From Candidatus Avelusimicrobium facis (lineage in GTDB: Bacteria; Elusimicrobiota; Elusimicrobia; Elusimicrobiales; Elusimicrobiaceae): a stretch of DNA of 21,312 nt. Positions within the stretch are counted from its first letter, which is position 1; each line of letters begins with the position of its first letter. The position numbers and the translations under genes are program-made. Of this stretch, positions 1-7,230 are shown in pieces. Below the pieces are notes generated by a model. It saw only the letters and a program-made list of their open reading frames with translations, did not search any database and was not told where the DNA came from. The stretch spans positions 1 through 21,312 of the forward strand of contig CAAFHX010000075.1 in assembly GCA_900762815.1 (NCBI GenBank), written 5' to 3'.

Positions 1-130
1 TTCCTTTTTTGATAATTTTTGTTTACAACAAAACTTTATAAAAAAAAAAACATTAGGCAAGTGTTTTAAAAGAGGCAGCCCGCCGCTGCCACGGCAGAGC
101 CAAAAATAAACACCTTTTTAGCCCATATAA

Positions 131-162
131 CTCCCCAGCGCGGGGAGCGAATTTTCTATAAT
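131..162 (+). promoter_or_regulatory. Hairpin plus perfect -10 box before the ispH fusion gene
   Basis: A 6-bp hairpin (CTCCCC/GGGGAG, loop AGCGC) spans 131-147. It is followed by a perfect TATAAT at 157-162, only 6 nt before the ATG at 169. No convincing -35 hexamer lies 16-18 nt upstream, and the only purine-rich stretch (142-149) is about 20 nt from the ATG, too far for a Shine-Dalgarno. The likely reading is a promoter giving a leaderless or nearly leaderless mRNA. The hairpin could end upstream transcription or affect the spacer; neither role is proven. Further left, 75-91 forms another small hairpin (GGCAGC/GCTGCC), and 1-60 is AT-rich with a run of ten or more A. No gene is visible in 1-168. 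Confidence 0.5.
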
Positions 163-168
163 GTATAT

Positions 169-1857
169 ATGGATAAAGATCAAGGCGTTACCGTAGCCGC
201 TTCCGCCGGGTTTTGCCCGGGGGTCAAAGGGGCCATAGACAAAGTGCTGGAGCTGGAAGCCGCCGGCAAGAAACCCATTTATACCTTGGGCCCGCTGATT
301 CACAATAAGCAGGTTACCGATATGCTGGCCGCCAAGCAAATTTCGTCCGTGGACAAGCCCGAACAAGCCGCCGACAAATCCGGCGTGCTGGTCATTCGCG
401 CGCACGGCATTACCCCGGCCTTTCGGGCAGAGGTCCTGCAAAGCGGCATGGAAGTGGTAGACGCCACCTGTCCGTTGGTCAAACACGCCCATGAGGTTAT
501 TTCCAAATACGCCGCCCAGGGTTACCACACCGTGATTGTGGGTGACGGCGGCCATGCCGAGGTCATCGGCCTCTTGGGCTGCAGCCAAGGCAAGGGCGTG
601 GTAGTTTCCGGCCCGGAAGAAGCGCAAAAACTGCCCGCGTTTGACAAGGTCAACGTCGTGGCGCAAACTACCCAAAAAGAAAGCGTCTTTTTCGCCACGG
701 CCGAAGTAATTAAACAAAAAGCCGCCGTGTGCCAAATTTCCAATACCATTTGCCACCCTACCAAACTGCGCCAAAGCGAAACCATGAAGATGGCCCAAAA
801 CGCCGATTTGGTGATTGTGGTCGGTGGCAAACACAGCGCCAACACGGCCCGCTTGGCTTTGCTGTGCCGGGAGCTGGCCCCGCAGGTGCTGCATATTGAA
901 ACGGAGGCCGAGCTGACCCCGGCGCAAGTCCTGCTCCCCAAACGCATTTTCATTACCGCCGGTGCCTCCACGCCCAACTGGGTCATCAACCAAGTGGCCG
1001 ATTGGGTACGCCAAACCCGCAAAAGCCGGGGGCGCAGCTGGACGGCCTTGCTGCACCGCGCTTGGGGCAAGCTGGTGTCTAACAACATTTACAGCGCTTG
1101 CGCAGCTGCGGCGCTGACCTATGTGTGTATGAAATTAGAGGGGCTGCACGCGCAAGCCCTGCCGCTGCTTTTTTCGTGGTTATTTGTGTTTAGCTTGACC
1201 ACCGTCAACCGCGCCTTAGAGGACAAAAGCCGCGCCGCCCACCGCTGGACCGCCGGGTGGGGTTGGCTGGCCGCTGCGGCGGGCCTGGCCGTCGCCGCCG
1301 TCTTGGGGCTGCAGGCGTTTTTGCTGGCGGCGTTGTTTATGGGGGCGGGGCTGTTGTATCCGTTCCGGCATTTCGTAAAATCCAAAATCCTTTCCTTACC
1401 GGGGACCAAAGACTTTTTTACCGCCTTGGGCTGGGGCTTTAGCTGCGCGCTTTTGCCTGCCTTAGTCAATGGCATGATGTTGCGCAAGGCCTCTTACCTG
1501 GCGGTTTTCTACGCGGTACTCTTGGTCTTTACGCGCTCGGTTACGCTGGGGTTTGCCTCGGCCAATAAAGATTTGATGATTGGCAAAGAAAGCTTTTACA
1601 AAGCCTTCGGCATCGGCAAGACCAAACTGGCCGTGGCCGTGCTGCTTACCGCCCTGACGGCGGTGTTGGTCACCCTGTGGCTGATTACGTGGAAACCCGC
1701 GCTGGTGGCCATGCTGTTGCTGGGGCATATGTACACGCTGTTTATTGTAATTTATTATTACCGTCATCCGGCTTCACGCGGGATCAAAGAGGAAACCCTC
1801 ATTGACGCACAATTTTTTGTATTGTGGATGTTGGCGTGCCTGTCGCGCTTGATTTAA
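169..1857 (+). CDS. ispH: IspH fused to a UbiA-like membrane domain
   Basis: Residues 1-285 are 4-hydroxy-3-methylbut-2-enyl diphosphate reductase. This is the last MEP-pathway enzyme: it reduces HMBPP to IPP and DMAPP using a [4Fe-4S] cluster. The three cluster cysteines are visible as C16 (GFCPGVKGA), C101 (DATCPLV) and C195 (NTICHPT). The substrate-site residues H45, H79, H129, E131 and T167 are also present. A basic linker near 281-290 leads into about 270 hydrophobic residues with several membrane helices and a UbiA-prenyltransferase-like pattern: NRALED at 347-352, YPFRHFVKSK near 397-406 and KDLMIGKESF near 467-476. The Asp-rich UbiA motifs are only partly kept, so prenyltransferase activity is uncertain. 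Normal IspH is about 280-330 aa, so 562 aa indicates a true fusion. It is first in an operon with pfk and rlmB. The IspH call is secure; the UbiA call is likely. Confidence 0.93.
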   Translation: MDKDQGVTVAASAGFCPGVKGAIDKVLELEAAGKKPIYTLGPLIHNKQVTDMLAAKQISSVDKPEQAADKSGVLVIRAHGITPAFRAEVLQSGMEVVDATCPLVKHAHEVISKYAAQGYHTVIVGDGGHAEVIGLLGCSQGKGVVVSGPEEAQKLPAFDKVNVVAQTTQKESVFFATAEVIKQKAAVCQISNTICHPTKLRQSETMKMAQNADLVIVVGGKHSANTARLALLCRELAPQVLHIETEAELTPAQVLLPKRIFITAGASTPNWVINQVADWVRQTRKSRGRSWTALLHRAWGKLVSNNIYSACAAAALTYVCMKLEGLHAQALPLLFSWLFVFSLTTVNRALEDKSRAAHRWTAGWGWLAAAAGLAVAAVLGLQAFLLAALFMGAGLLYPFRHFVKSKILSLPGTKDFFTALGWGFSCALLPALVNGMMLRKASYLAVFYAVLLVFTRSVTLGFASANKDLMIGKESFYKAFGIGKTKLAVAVLLTALTAVLVTLWLITWKPALVAMLLLGHMYTLFIVIYYYRHPASRGIKEETLIDAQFFVLWMLACLSRLI

Positions 1858-1872
1858 TTTGGGGAGGAAATT

Positions 1873-2973
1873 ATGACCATTAAAAAAATCGGTATTTTAA
1901 CCGCCGGCGGCGACTGCCCGGGCCTCAACGCCGTCGTACGCGCCGTCAGCAAAAACGCGTTGCGCCACGGCATTGAAGTGCTGGGCTTTAAAAACGGCTT
2001 TGACGGCGTAGTGCGCAATGACTTTATTCAAATAGACGAGCAAACCGTCTCCGGCATTTTGACCCTGGGCGGCACCATTTTGGGCACCAGCAATATCGCC
2101 AACCCGTTCCGCTACACGCTGCCCCCGTTCGGCACGCCGGAAACCCCAAGGGATTTATCCTCGGTGGCCATGCACAATTTCAAAGAAAACCAATTGGACG
2201 CGCTGATTACCATCGGCGGGGACGGCACGCTGCATATGTCCCAGCAATTTGTGGACCTGGGCATGCCCATTGTGGCCGTACCCAAAACCATAGACAATGA
2301 CCTCTGCGCCACCGACCAAACCTTTGGGTTTGACTCGGCCTTGGCCGTGGCTACCGAAGCCATTGACCGCCTGCACACCACCGCCCAAAGCCACCACCGC
2401 GTGATGATTGTGGAGACCATGGGCCGCTACGCGGGCTGGATTGCGCTGCGCAGCGCCATTGCCGGCGGGGGCGATATTGTGCTCATTCCGGAAATCCCCT
2501 ACAACGAAGACGTCATCGTCAATTACATTTTAAACCGCAAAAGCAAGGGCAAGACCTTCAGCATCATCGTGGCTGCCGAAGGCGCCAAAAACGAAAAAGG
2601 GGAACAGACCGTCGCCCGCACCTTGGCCGCCAGCACCGACCCCGTCCGCTTGGGTGGCATCGCGGCCAAACTGAGCGATATGATTGAGGACCGCACCCGC
2701 ATAGAGTCGCGCGCCTGTGTGCTGGGCCACACCCAACGCGGCGGCACGCCCACGGCGTTTGACCGCTGGCTCTCCACGCTGTACGGAGCCAAAGCCCTGG
2801 ATATGGTGCTGGAAGGGAAATTTGGCTATATGGCGGCCTTCCGTGATTTCAAAATTACCGAGGTTAAAATTGCCGACGCCATCAGCAACCTCAAATTGGT
2901 GGACCCGCAAGGCGAAGAAGTACGCGCCGCGCTGGAAGTGGGCATGAGCTTCGGTTCCGCCCAAATCGGATAA
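1873..2973 (+). CDS. pfkA: 6-phosphofructokinase, mixed ATP/PPi signature
   Basis: This enzyme phosphorylates fructose 6-phosphate to fructose 1,6-bisphosphate in cytosolic glycolysis. The 366-aa protein has the N-terminal nucleotide loop (TAGGDCPGLN, 10-19), GGDGT at 115-119, PKTIDND at 137-143 with catalytic Asp141, MGR at 183-185, the substrate Glu236 (AAEGA) and HTQRGG at 286-291. In this family the residue after GGD and the residue after the Pro of P(G/K)TIDND help set phosphoryl donor preference. Gly118 is ATP-like, whereas Lys138 is typical of PPi enzymes. The same Gly+Lys pair occurs in the ATP-dependent trypanosome PFK, so the donor cannot be decided from sequence. A strong ribosome site (GGGGAGGAAATT) fixes the start 15 nt after the upstream stop. 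Confidence 0.95.
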   Translation: MTIKKIGILTAGGDCPGLNAVVRAVSKNALRHGIEVLGFKNGFDGVVRNDFIQIDEQTVSGILTLGGTILGTSNIANPFRYTLPPFGTPETPRDLSSVAMHNFKENQLDALITIGGDGTLHMSQQFVDLGMPIVAVPKTIDNDLCATDQTFGFDSALAVATEAIDRLHTTAQSHHRVMIVETMGRYAGWIALRSAIAGGGDIVLIPEIPYNEDVIVNYILNRKSKGKTFSIIVAAEGAKNEKGEQTVARTLAASTDPVRLGGIAAKLSDMIEDRTRIESRACVLGHTQRGGTPTAFDRWLSTLYGAKALDMVLEGKFGYMAAFRDFKITEVKIADAISNLKLVDPQGEEVRAALEVGMSFGSAQIG

Positions 2974-2984
2974 AGGATAAAACT

Positions 2985-3734
2985 ATGAGCGAAAATTTAG
3001 ACATACTCTACGGCATTCACGCCGTCATGGAAGCGTTGAAAAGCAAAAAACGCAATGTAACGCAGCTCTACGTGGCCGACAACAAAGCCGGACACCGCGC
3101 GGTGGAGGAAATCATCCGCCAAGCCAAACGCTGCAATGTTAAAATTGACCGCATGGATTTAAAAATGATGGACCGCCTGTGCAAGGGGGCCAATCACCAG
3201 GGCGTGCTGGCCAAAGCCCAGCCCGTGCGGCTGATGAAGCTCTCCAACGCCATGTATGAAGCCGACGGCAACAAAAAAGACCTGTGGCTGGCTGTGGATG
3301 AAATGACCGACCCGCAAAACCTGGGGGCGATTATCCGCAGCGCGGCGTGCTTGGGGTTTTCTACCATCATCCTGCCGCAACGGCGCACCGTGGGGCTGAC
3401 CCCGGCGGTATATAAAGTGGCCTGCGGCGCAGTGGAAAACGTCAACATTGTGGAAGTGGCCAACCTGACCAATGCTTTGCTGGATTTAAAAGAGGAAGGC
3501 TTTTGGATTTACGGGGCGGACATGGACGGACAGTCCATTGCCCAAACCGAATACGCCTCCCCGGCGGTGCTGGTCATCGGCTCGGAAGGCACGGGCATCC
3601 GCGAAAAAACGGCTGAGCACTGCGACCAAATCATCGCCATTCCGCAAAAAGGCGGGGTGGAAAGCTTAAACGCTTCCGCCGCAGCCAGCATTATTATGTA
3701 TGATATGTTCAGCAAAGTACAGCTGAAAAAATAA
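2985..3734 (+). CDS. rlmB: 23S rRNA 2'-O-methyltransferase, RlmB/TrmH family
   Basis: This is a SPOUT-superfamily methyltransferase that uses S-adenosylmethionine to methylate ribose 2'-OH, in RlmB at G2251 of 23S rRNA. The 249-aa protein has the short N-terminal substrate-binding domain (ILYGIHAVMEAL, 7-18; NHQGVLA, 70-76). The three SpoU motifs follow: DPQNLGAIIRSA (109-120, with N112 and R118), VIGSEGTGIR (197-206, with E201) and IPQKGGVESLNASAA (219-233, with S227 and N229). The length and the NHQG motif fit RlmB better than TrmH. It starts 11 nt after pfk with AAGGA as ribosome site and ends the operon at the terminator near 3745-3779. The exact target nucleotide is inferred from the family. 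Confidence 0.92.
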   Translation: MSENLDILYGIHAVMEALKSKKRNVTQLYVADNKAGHRAVEEIIRQAKRCNVKIDRMDLKMMDRLCKGANHQGVLAKAQPVRLMKLSNAMYEADGNKKDLWLAVDEMTDPQNLGAIIRSAACLGFSTIILPQRRTVGLTPAVYKVACGAVENVNIVEVANLTNALLDLKEEGFWIYGADMDGQSIAQTEYASPAVLVIGSEGTGIREKTAEHCDQIIAIPQKGGVESLNASAAASIIMYDMFSKVQLKK

Positions 3735-3744
3735 CCCGTTCCAT

Positions 3745-3779
3745 AAAAATCCCCCCGGGTTTGGCCCGGGGGATTTTTT
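3745..3779. terminator. Bidirectional terminator between convergent genes
   Basis: A GC-rich hairpin (CCCCC..GGG / CCCGGGGG, loop around TTTGG) is flanked by an A-run on the left and T6 on the right. It therefore works as an intrinsic terminator for rlmB on the plus strand and for the phosphatase-like gene on the minus strand, whose stop lies only about 10 nt away. Confidence 0.88.
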
Positions 3780-3788
3780 ATGGGATTT

Positions 3789-4961
3789 TTACAGATATAT
3801 TTCAAATTTATCCAGCTGTTTGCCTTGTTCATTAAACACCTTAATGCTTAATTTGCGGTCCACAATACTGCCTGTTAAATAATGGTAATTGGACACAAAA
3901 CGCGCCGTAGACCGGTGGCTGCCGGAGCGTTTGGTCAAGGGGGCTCCGCCGCCGCCCAAGGTAACATAGGTTACCCCGCGCGGGTTGGGCTCGTCCTTGA
4001 GCATGGGAAAGGTGCGCTCGTAGTCGGCCTCCGCCCCTTGCAACACCAGCTTCACGCCGTAGCGTTCAAACAGGGGCTCCAGCCGGGCGGCCGCTTCATG
4101 GGCCGGGCCCTTTTCCCCGGTAGAATACAGCGGGGCGTTGACCACCACAATCTTCCACTTTTCCGTAGCTGTGGCCAAGGCGGTTTGCAGCCATTTGTAT
4201 TGCGTAGATTTTTCGTCCAAGTCCGGCGCCCACACCGCCCCGTAGACCGCATTGGCATCTAAAAAGATAAAGCGGGCATTGGCCGTATCAAAATAATAAT
4301 ATTTCGGCGTGGCATTGGACCACGTCATGTCATGAAAGCGCGAATAATTAGCCCGTACAAAAGACTTGCTCCCGCGCTCGGTGCGGTCCGGGCCGTATTC
4401 ATGGGCGCCCAGCGCCACAAACAGCGGCGTTTGCGCCAAGACTTCTTTATACGGGGTAAAAAATTCGGCATTGGCGTCGGCATTGAGTCCGCTGGCCGTT
4501 AAATCCCCGGTATGGATGAGGAAATCAGCCTCCTGTTGGGCCATCTGCGCCGCCAACAAGGCTTTGGGGCCGGGATTATCCCCGGCGGTATTGCCAAACG
4601 CCATAAATTTTATTTCCTTACGCTCGGGGCTGTAAAGCGTGCGCCAACTGCCCTCCACCGGGGCCTGCACCCCGTCGCGGGCGGCATTGTACACATAGAG
4701 GCGGTAGCAAAACTGCTGATTGGGCACCAAGCCGTATAAAATGGCCTTGTGGTCTGTCCCCTCCGGGCTGATCTTCATGATTTGATTGCAGCGCGGGGCC
4801 GGGCCGTACTCCAGCCAAGCCGGGGTGGTCTCATCGGTTTGAAAACGGATGACCGTGGTGGTTTGCGTCGGGTCCTCTATATACGGGCCGCGCACCACTT
4901 GGGCGGCAAAGCCCCCCAGGCTTAGACAGCAACACAGCAAAAAACAGGAAATCTTTTTCAT
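3789..4961 (-). CDS. Secreted purple-acid-phosphatase-like protein, catalytically degenerate
   Basis: The N-terminus (MKKISCFLLCCCLSLGGFAA) is a signal peptide. Residues 22-110 look like the fibronectin-III-like domain of purple acid phosphatases, and 115-390 like the metallophosphoesterase domain. In active enzymes five motifs bind two metals: GDxG, GDxxY, GNH(D/E), VxxH and GHxH. Here they read GNTAG (N124 replaces Asp), GDLTASG (D153 kept), GAHE (A186 replaces Asn), VVVNAP (N275 replaces His) and GAEAD (A310 and A312 replace both His). The surroundings are still well conserved (NAPLYSTGEKGP, ADYERTFPM, VTLGGGGAP), and the frame is open for 390 aa. It therefore looks like a selected pseudoenzyme, perhaps a binding or surface protein. 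Transcription is probably leaderless, from the -10 at 4969-4974. Confidence 0.85.
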   Translation of the reverse strand: MKKISCFLLCCCLSLGGFAAQVVRGPYIEDPTQTTTVIRFQTDETTPAWLEYGPAPRCNQIMKISPEGTDHKAILYGLVPNQQFCYRLYVYNAARDGVQAPVEGSWRTLYSPERKEIKFMAFGNTAGDNPGPKALLAAQMAQQEADFLIHTGDLTASGLNADANAEFFTPYKEVLAQTPLFVALGAHEYGPDRTERGSKSFVRANYSRFHDMTWSNATPKYYYFDTANARFIFLDANAVYGAVWAPDLDEKSTQYKWLQTALATATEKWKIVVVNAPLYSTGEKGPAHEAAARLEPLFERYGVKLVLQGAEADYERTFPMLKDEPNPRGVTYVTLGGGGAPLTKRSGSHRSTARFVSNYHYLTGSIVDRKLSIKVFNEQGKQLDKFEIYL

Positions 4962-4968
4962 ATGCTAT

Positions 4969-4980
4969 ATTTTAGCAAAA
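4969..4980 (-). promoter_or_regulatory. Extended -10 promoter, phosphatase-like gene (leaderless)
   Basis: On the minus strand TTTTGC is followed directly by TAAAAT (4974-4969), then exactly 7 nt (ATAGCAT), then the ATG at 4961. No Shine-Dalgarno fits between. No good -35 is visible, consistent with an extended -10 promoter. It sits back to back with the promoter of the barrel gene at 5043-5054. Confidence 0.6.
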
Positions 4981-5042
4981 TATCGCCCCTTGCTCCCGCT
5001 GCGCCCGCTCTAAGCCAAAATGGGCTGTTACCAAAGCGCAAA

Positions 5043-5054
5043 TTTTGCTAAATT
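5043..5054 (+). promoter_or_regulatory. Extended -10 promoter, outer-membrane barrel operon
   Basis: TTTTGC at 5043-5048 runs directly into TAAATT at 5049-5054. ATG codons follow at 5055 and 5061. The usual start site 6-7 nt after the -10 box would fall at about 5061, so the second ATG is the better start and the message is probably leaderless. The motif is nearly identical to the one serving the divergent gene. Confidence 0.55.
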
Positions 5055-5060
5055 ATGAGT

Positions 5061-5951
5061 ATGAAGAAATATATCTTGTTTGGTTTTTTGTTTTTTACCG
5101 CGCTGAGTGCGTGGTCCTCTACGCTGGACACTTCGGCAGAGTATGTTTACTCTTCTGATTTCAACCGCGCCCGCGCGGGCGCGGCATTGCCCTTGGGCAC
5201 GATGGCGTCTATCGGGCTGCAAGGTCAGTATATTTACGATAAAACCCCGCTGGACCGGGGCGGCTTTAAGGACCCGGCCTACTCTGTCTATTTGCCTATG
5301 CAATTGGACTTAGACTTGGTCAAACTTAATTTGACCCCGTTCTATTATTTTAAAAACAAATCCACCCTGCCTGATTTGCAAGACAGCTCGGCCTACGGCT
5401 TGCAGGCGCAAGTGCTCATGGACCTGCGTGCCGACGAAACCGAAGGCGTGTACACGCAGGCGTACGTCGGGGCAAGCTATGCCAACCAAAAGGCTTCCGT
5501 TTGGGCAGAGGGCGATCTGGACAACCGCAATTACCGCCAAATGGCCTATACTTTGGGGTTGCGGCAGGATTATTATAATGCGTTTGTTTTTCACGTGGCG
5601 GGCACGGCGTACCAATACCCCGACGGCATTGACGGGGTGGACGCTTTCCGCGGCGTAATGGACCAGAACGATTTGGCCTTCACCCAATCTTACGATGTCA
5701 GCCGCCAGCTGGGCAAATACGTGTTATCGGCCCGCTTGACCCGCGTATGGTCCGAGCAACGCTCCACGCTTTACGCCGGATACCATTACGCGGAATTTTA
5801 CACCGCCGACCCGCAACATTCCGTTTTGGCGGGCAACAGCTTTTATGTGGCTAACCGGGCGCAAATTGACGCCGCTTATAACCACCTGCAAACCACAAAC
5901 GGCAAAAATAAGCGGGATATTTTTTACATTCATTTGAATTTGGCTTTTTAG
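5061..5951 (+). CDS. Predicted outer-membrane beta-barrel protein
   Basis: I do not recognise a named family. From the ATG at 5061 the protein has 296 aa and begins MKKYILFGFLFFTALSAWSS, a clear signal peptide with likely cleavage near residue 20. The mature part lacks hydrophobic helices. It is built of alternating polar and aromatic strands (for example GLQGQYIYD, LVKLNLTPFYYFK, VYTQAYVGASYA, TLYAGYHYAEFY) and ends in ...YIHLNLAF. A C-terminal Phe on an amphipathic strand is the outer-membrane assembly signal recognised by BamA. At this size it might form a 12-14 strand barrel. An upstream in-frame ATG at 5055 adds two residues but overlaps the expected transcription start. It is first of four co-directional genes, 9 nt before the histidine kinase. 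Confidence 0.75.
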   Translation: MKKYILFGFLFFTALSAWSSTLDTSAEYVYSSDFNRARAGAALPLGTMASIGLQGQYIYDKTPLDRGGFKDPAYSVYLPMQLDLDLVKLNLTPFYYFKNKSTLPDLQDSSAYGLQAQVLMDLRADETEGVYTQAYVGASYANQKASVWAEGDLDNRNYRQMAYTLGLRQDYYNAFVFHVAGTAYQYPDGIDGVDAFRGVMDQNDLAFTQSYDVSRQLGKYVLSARLTRVWSEQRSTLYAGYHYAEFYTADPQHSVLAGNSFYVANRAQIDAAYNHLQTTNGKNKRDIFYIHLNLAF

Positions 5952-5960
5952 GGGAAAAAT

Positions 5961-6725
5961 ATGGCAAAAGATTCCGTGATGAAAACCTTAACCGCCGAGG
6001 AAGACGGCCCCCGGATGCTCTCTTTGGTATCGCATAAACTCAAAACGCCGCTGTCTATTATCAACGGCTATTCGGAAGCCATTTTGTCGCAGTCGGCCAA
6101 GGAAAAATTCTCTCCCTTTACCGCCAAGGCCTTGGAAGAAATCAACAAGCAGGGCACGAAACTCTGCTCTTTGGTAGACAAGCTGCTTTTCTTCAACAAG
6201 GTGGAAAGTTTGCAGCCCAAGGACTTGGCCAAAAAAACCTTGAACTTAAAAAACTTGGCCAAAGGCTGCGCTAACGACGCCCTTTCCCACGAGGAAGAAA
6301 CCCCCACCGTCACGGCGACCTCTTCCATCGCCAAACGCGGCACCTTTATTGAAATAGACTGCCCGCCCACCTTGGAAATCAAAGCCGACGAAGAACTGAT
6401 GGGCTTTTTGTTGGAGGAGCTGATTTCCAACGCCATTAAATTTAACAACAAGGCCGAAAAAATCATCAAGGTGCAATGCGCCCACCACGGCGACAGCATC
6501 TCCGTTTCCGTGCGAGACTACGGCGCCGGAATCCGCCCGCAAGACGTAAATAAAATTTTTGAGCGGTTTTATCAGGTGGATGATTATTTTACCGGCCAAA
6601 TTGACGGCTGGGGGTTGGGCTTGTGCATGGTGCAGAAAATCGTGGAGCTGCACAACGGCAGCATCAATGTCATTTCAGACCGGGGGTTGGGCTCTATCTT
6701 TACCGTGAGCCTGCCGGTGCTATGA
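5961..6725 (+). CDS. Cytosolic sensor histidine kinase (HisKA + HATPase_c)
   Basis: This 254-aa protein consists only of the kinase core, with no membrane segment and no PAS or other sensor domain. The H-box is LVSHKLKTPL with phospho-acceptor H25. The position after His is Lys26, where the family usually has Glu or Asp, which may change phosphotransfer or phosphatase activity. The ATPase motifs are intact: N-box EELISNAIKF (N157), G1 DYGAGI (D187), F-box IFERFYQV and G2 GWGLGLCMV. GGGGAAAAAT precedes the ATG, and M7 is a possible alternative start. No response regulator is present in the window. The stop overlaps the start of the next gene (ATGA), so the small downstream protein is translationally coupled and may be a partner. 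Confidence 0.9.
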   Translation: MAKDSVMKTLTAEEDGPRMLSLVSHKLKTPLSIINGYSEAILSQSAKEKFSPFTAKALEEINKQGTKLCSLVDKLLFFNKVESLQPKDLAKKTLNLKNLAKGCANDALSHEEETPTVTATSSIAKRGTFIEIDCPPTLEIKADEELMGFLLEELISNAIKFNNKAEKIIKVQCAHHGDSISVSVRDYGAGIRPQDVNKIFERFYQVDDYFTGQIDGWGLGLCMVQKIVELHNGSINVISDRGLGSIFTVSLPVL

Positions 6726-7222
6726 GTGATTTGAATGATTTGTTGTCGGCTGCCGAGCAACAGGCCGAAGCCCTGCGTACGCTGGGGGCAGACGGGGCAC
6801 GCGCCCTGCGGGATTTTGCGCGCCGCTTGGAATTGATTTTAAGCCAAGACCACAAAAACATCCCCGTGCGCGACGGAGCCTTTGCCACCGACTTTGCCGG
6901 ATTTTGCACGCAGCTGCGCCAGCGCTTGGACGGCCAGTTGGACTACTGGCAGCAAGCCCGCAGCGAACTGCGCGCCGCCAACCCGGCCGCCGACTACGGG
7001 CTGAACTTGGCCGCCAAGAGCTTTGCCTTGCGCTCCAAAGCGCTGTCCCGCGCGTGTGATGACTTTACCACCGCGTATGATTATTTTAACCGTTTTTATA
7101 AAAATTACACCCTGGCCAAATTGCCGGTGTGGTTGCTGACCGCCTGCTGTAATGACTTGAACAATCTGACAGGTAAGATTTTATTTATATCCCGGGAAAT
7201 CAGCAAAAAAGCCGCTAAATAG
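6722..7222 (+). CDS. Small helical protein of unknown function, coupled to the kinase
   Basis: The family is not recognised. The start is the ATG at 6722, which overlaps the kinase stop by four bases. A longer open frame exists back to 6623, but it lies inside the kinase gene and makes low-complexity non-homologous sequence. The 166-aa protein is soluble and strongly helical (LLSAAEQQAEALRTLGADG, ALRDFARRLELILSQ, FCTQLRQRLDGQLDYWQQA), with an aromatic C-terminal part (AYDYFNRFYKNYT) and a short hydrophobic patch LPVWLLTACC near 140-149. The position between a sensorless kinase and a permease suggests an accessory or partner role, but this is guilt by association only. The AI-2E permease gene follows 8 nt later. 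Confidence 0.8.
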   Translation: MSDLNDLLSAAEQQAEALRTLGADGARALRDFARRLELILSQDHKNIPVRDGAFATDFAGFCTQLRQRLDGQLDYWQQARSELRAANPAADYGLNLAAKSFALRSKALSRACDDFTTAYDYFNRFYKNYTLAKLPVWLLTACCNDLNNLTGKILFISREISKKAAK

Positions 7223-7230
7223 GAGGAGCC

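Noticed and set aside
75..91. Hairpin GGCAGC/GCTGCC as terminator or RNA gene
   Set aside because: There is no U-run on the plus strand and no larger conserved fold. The upstream gene is outside the window, so its role cannot be judged.
118..1056. 312-codon open frame on the minus strand opposite ispH
   Set aside because: It lies wholly antisense to a strongly conserved IspH, has low-complexity Gly/His-rich translation and no ribosome site, so it is a GC-driven shadow frame.
6623..6721. N-terminal extension of the small helical protein
   Set aside because: It overlaps the conserved end of the histidine kinase. The ATG at 6722 with ATGA overlap is the natural start.
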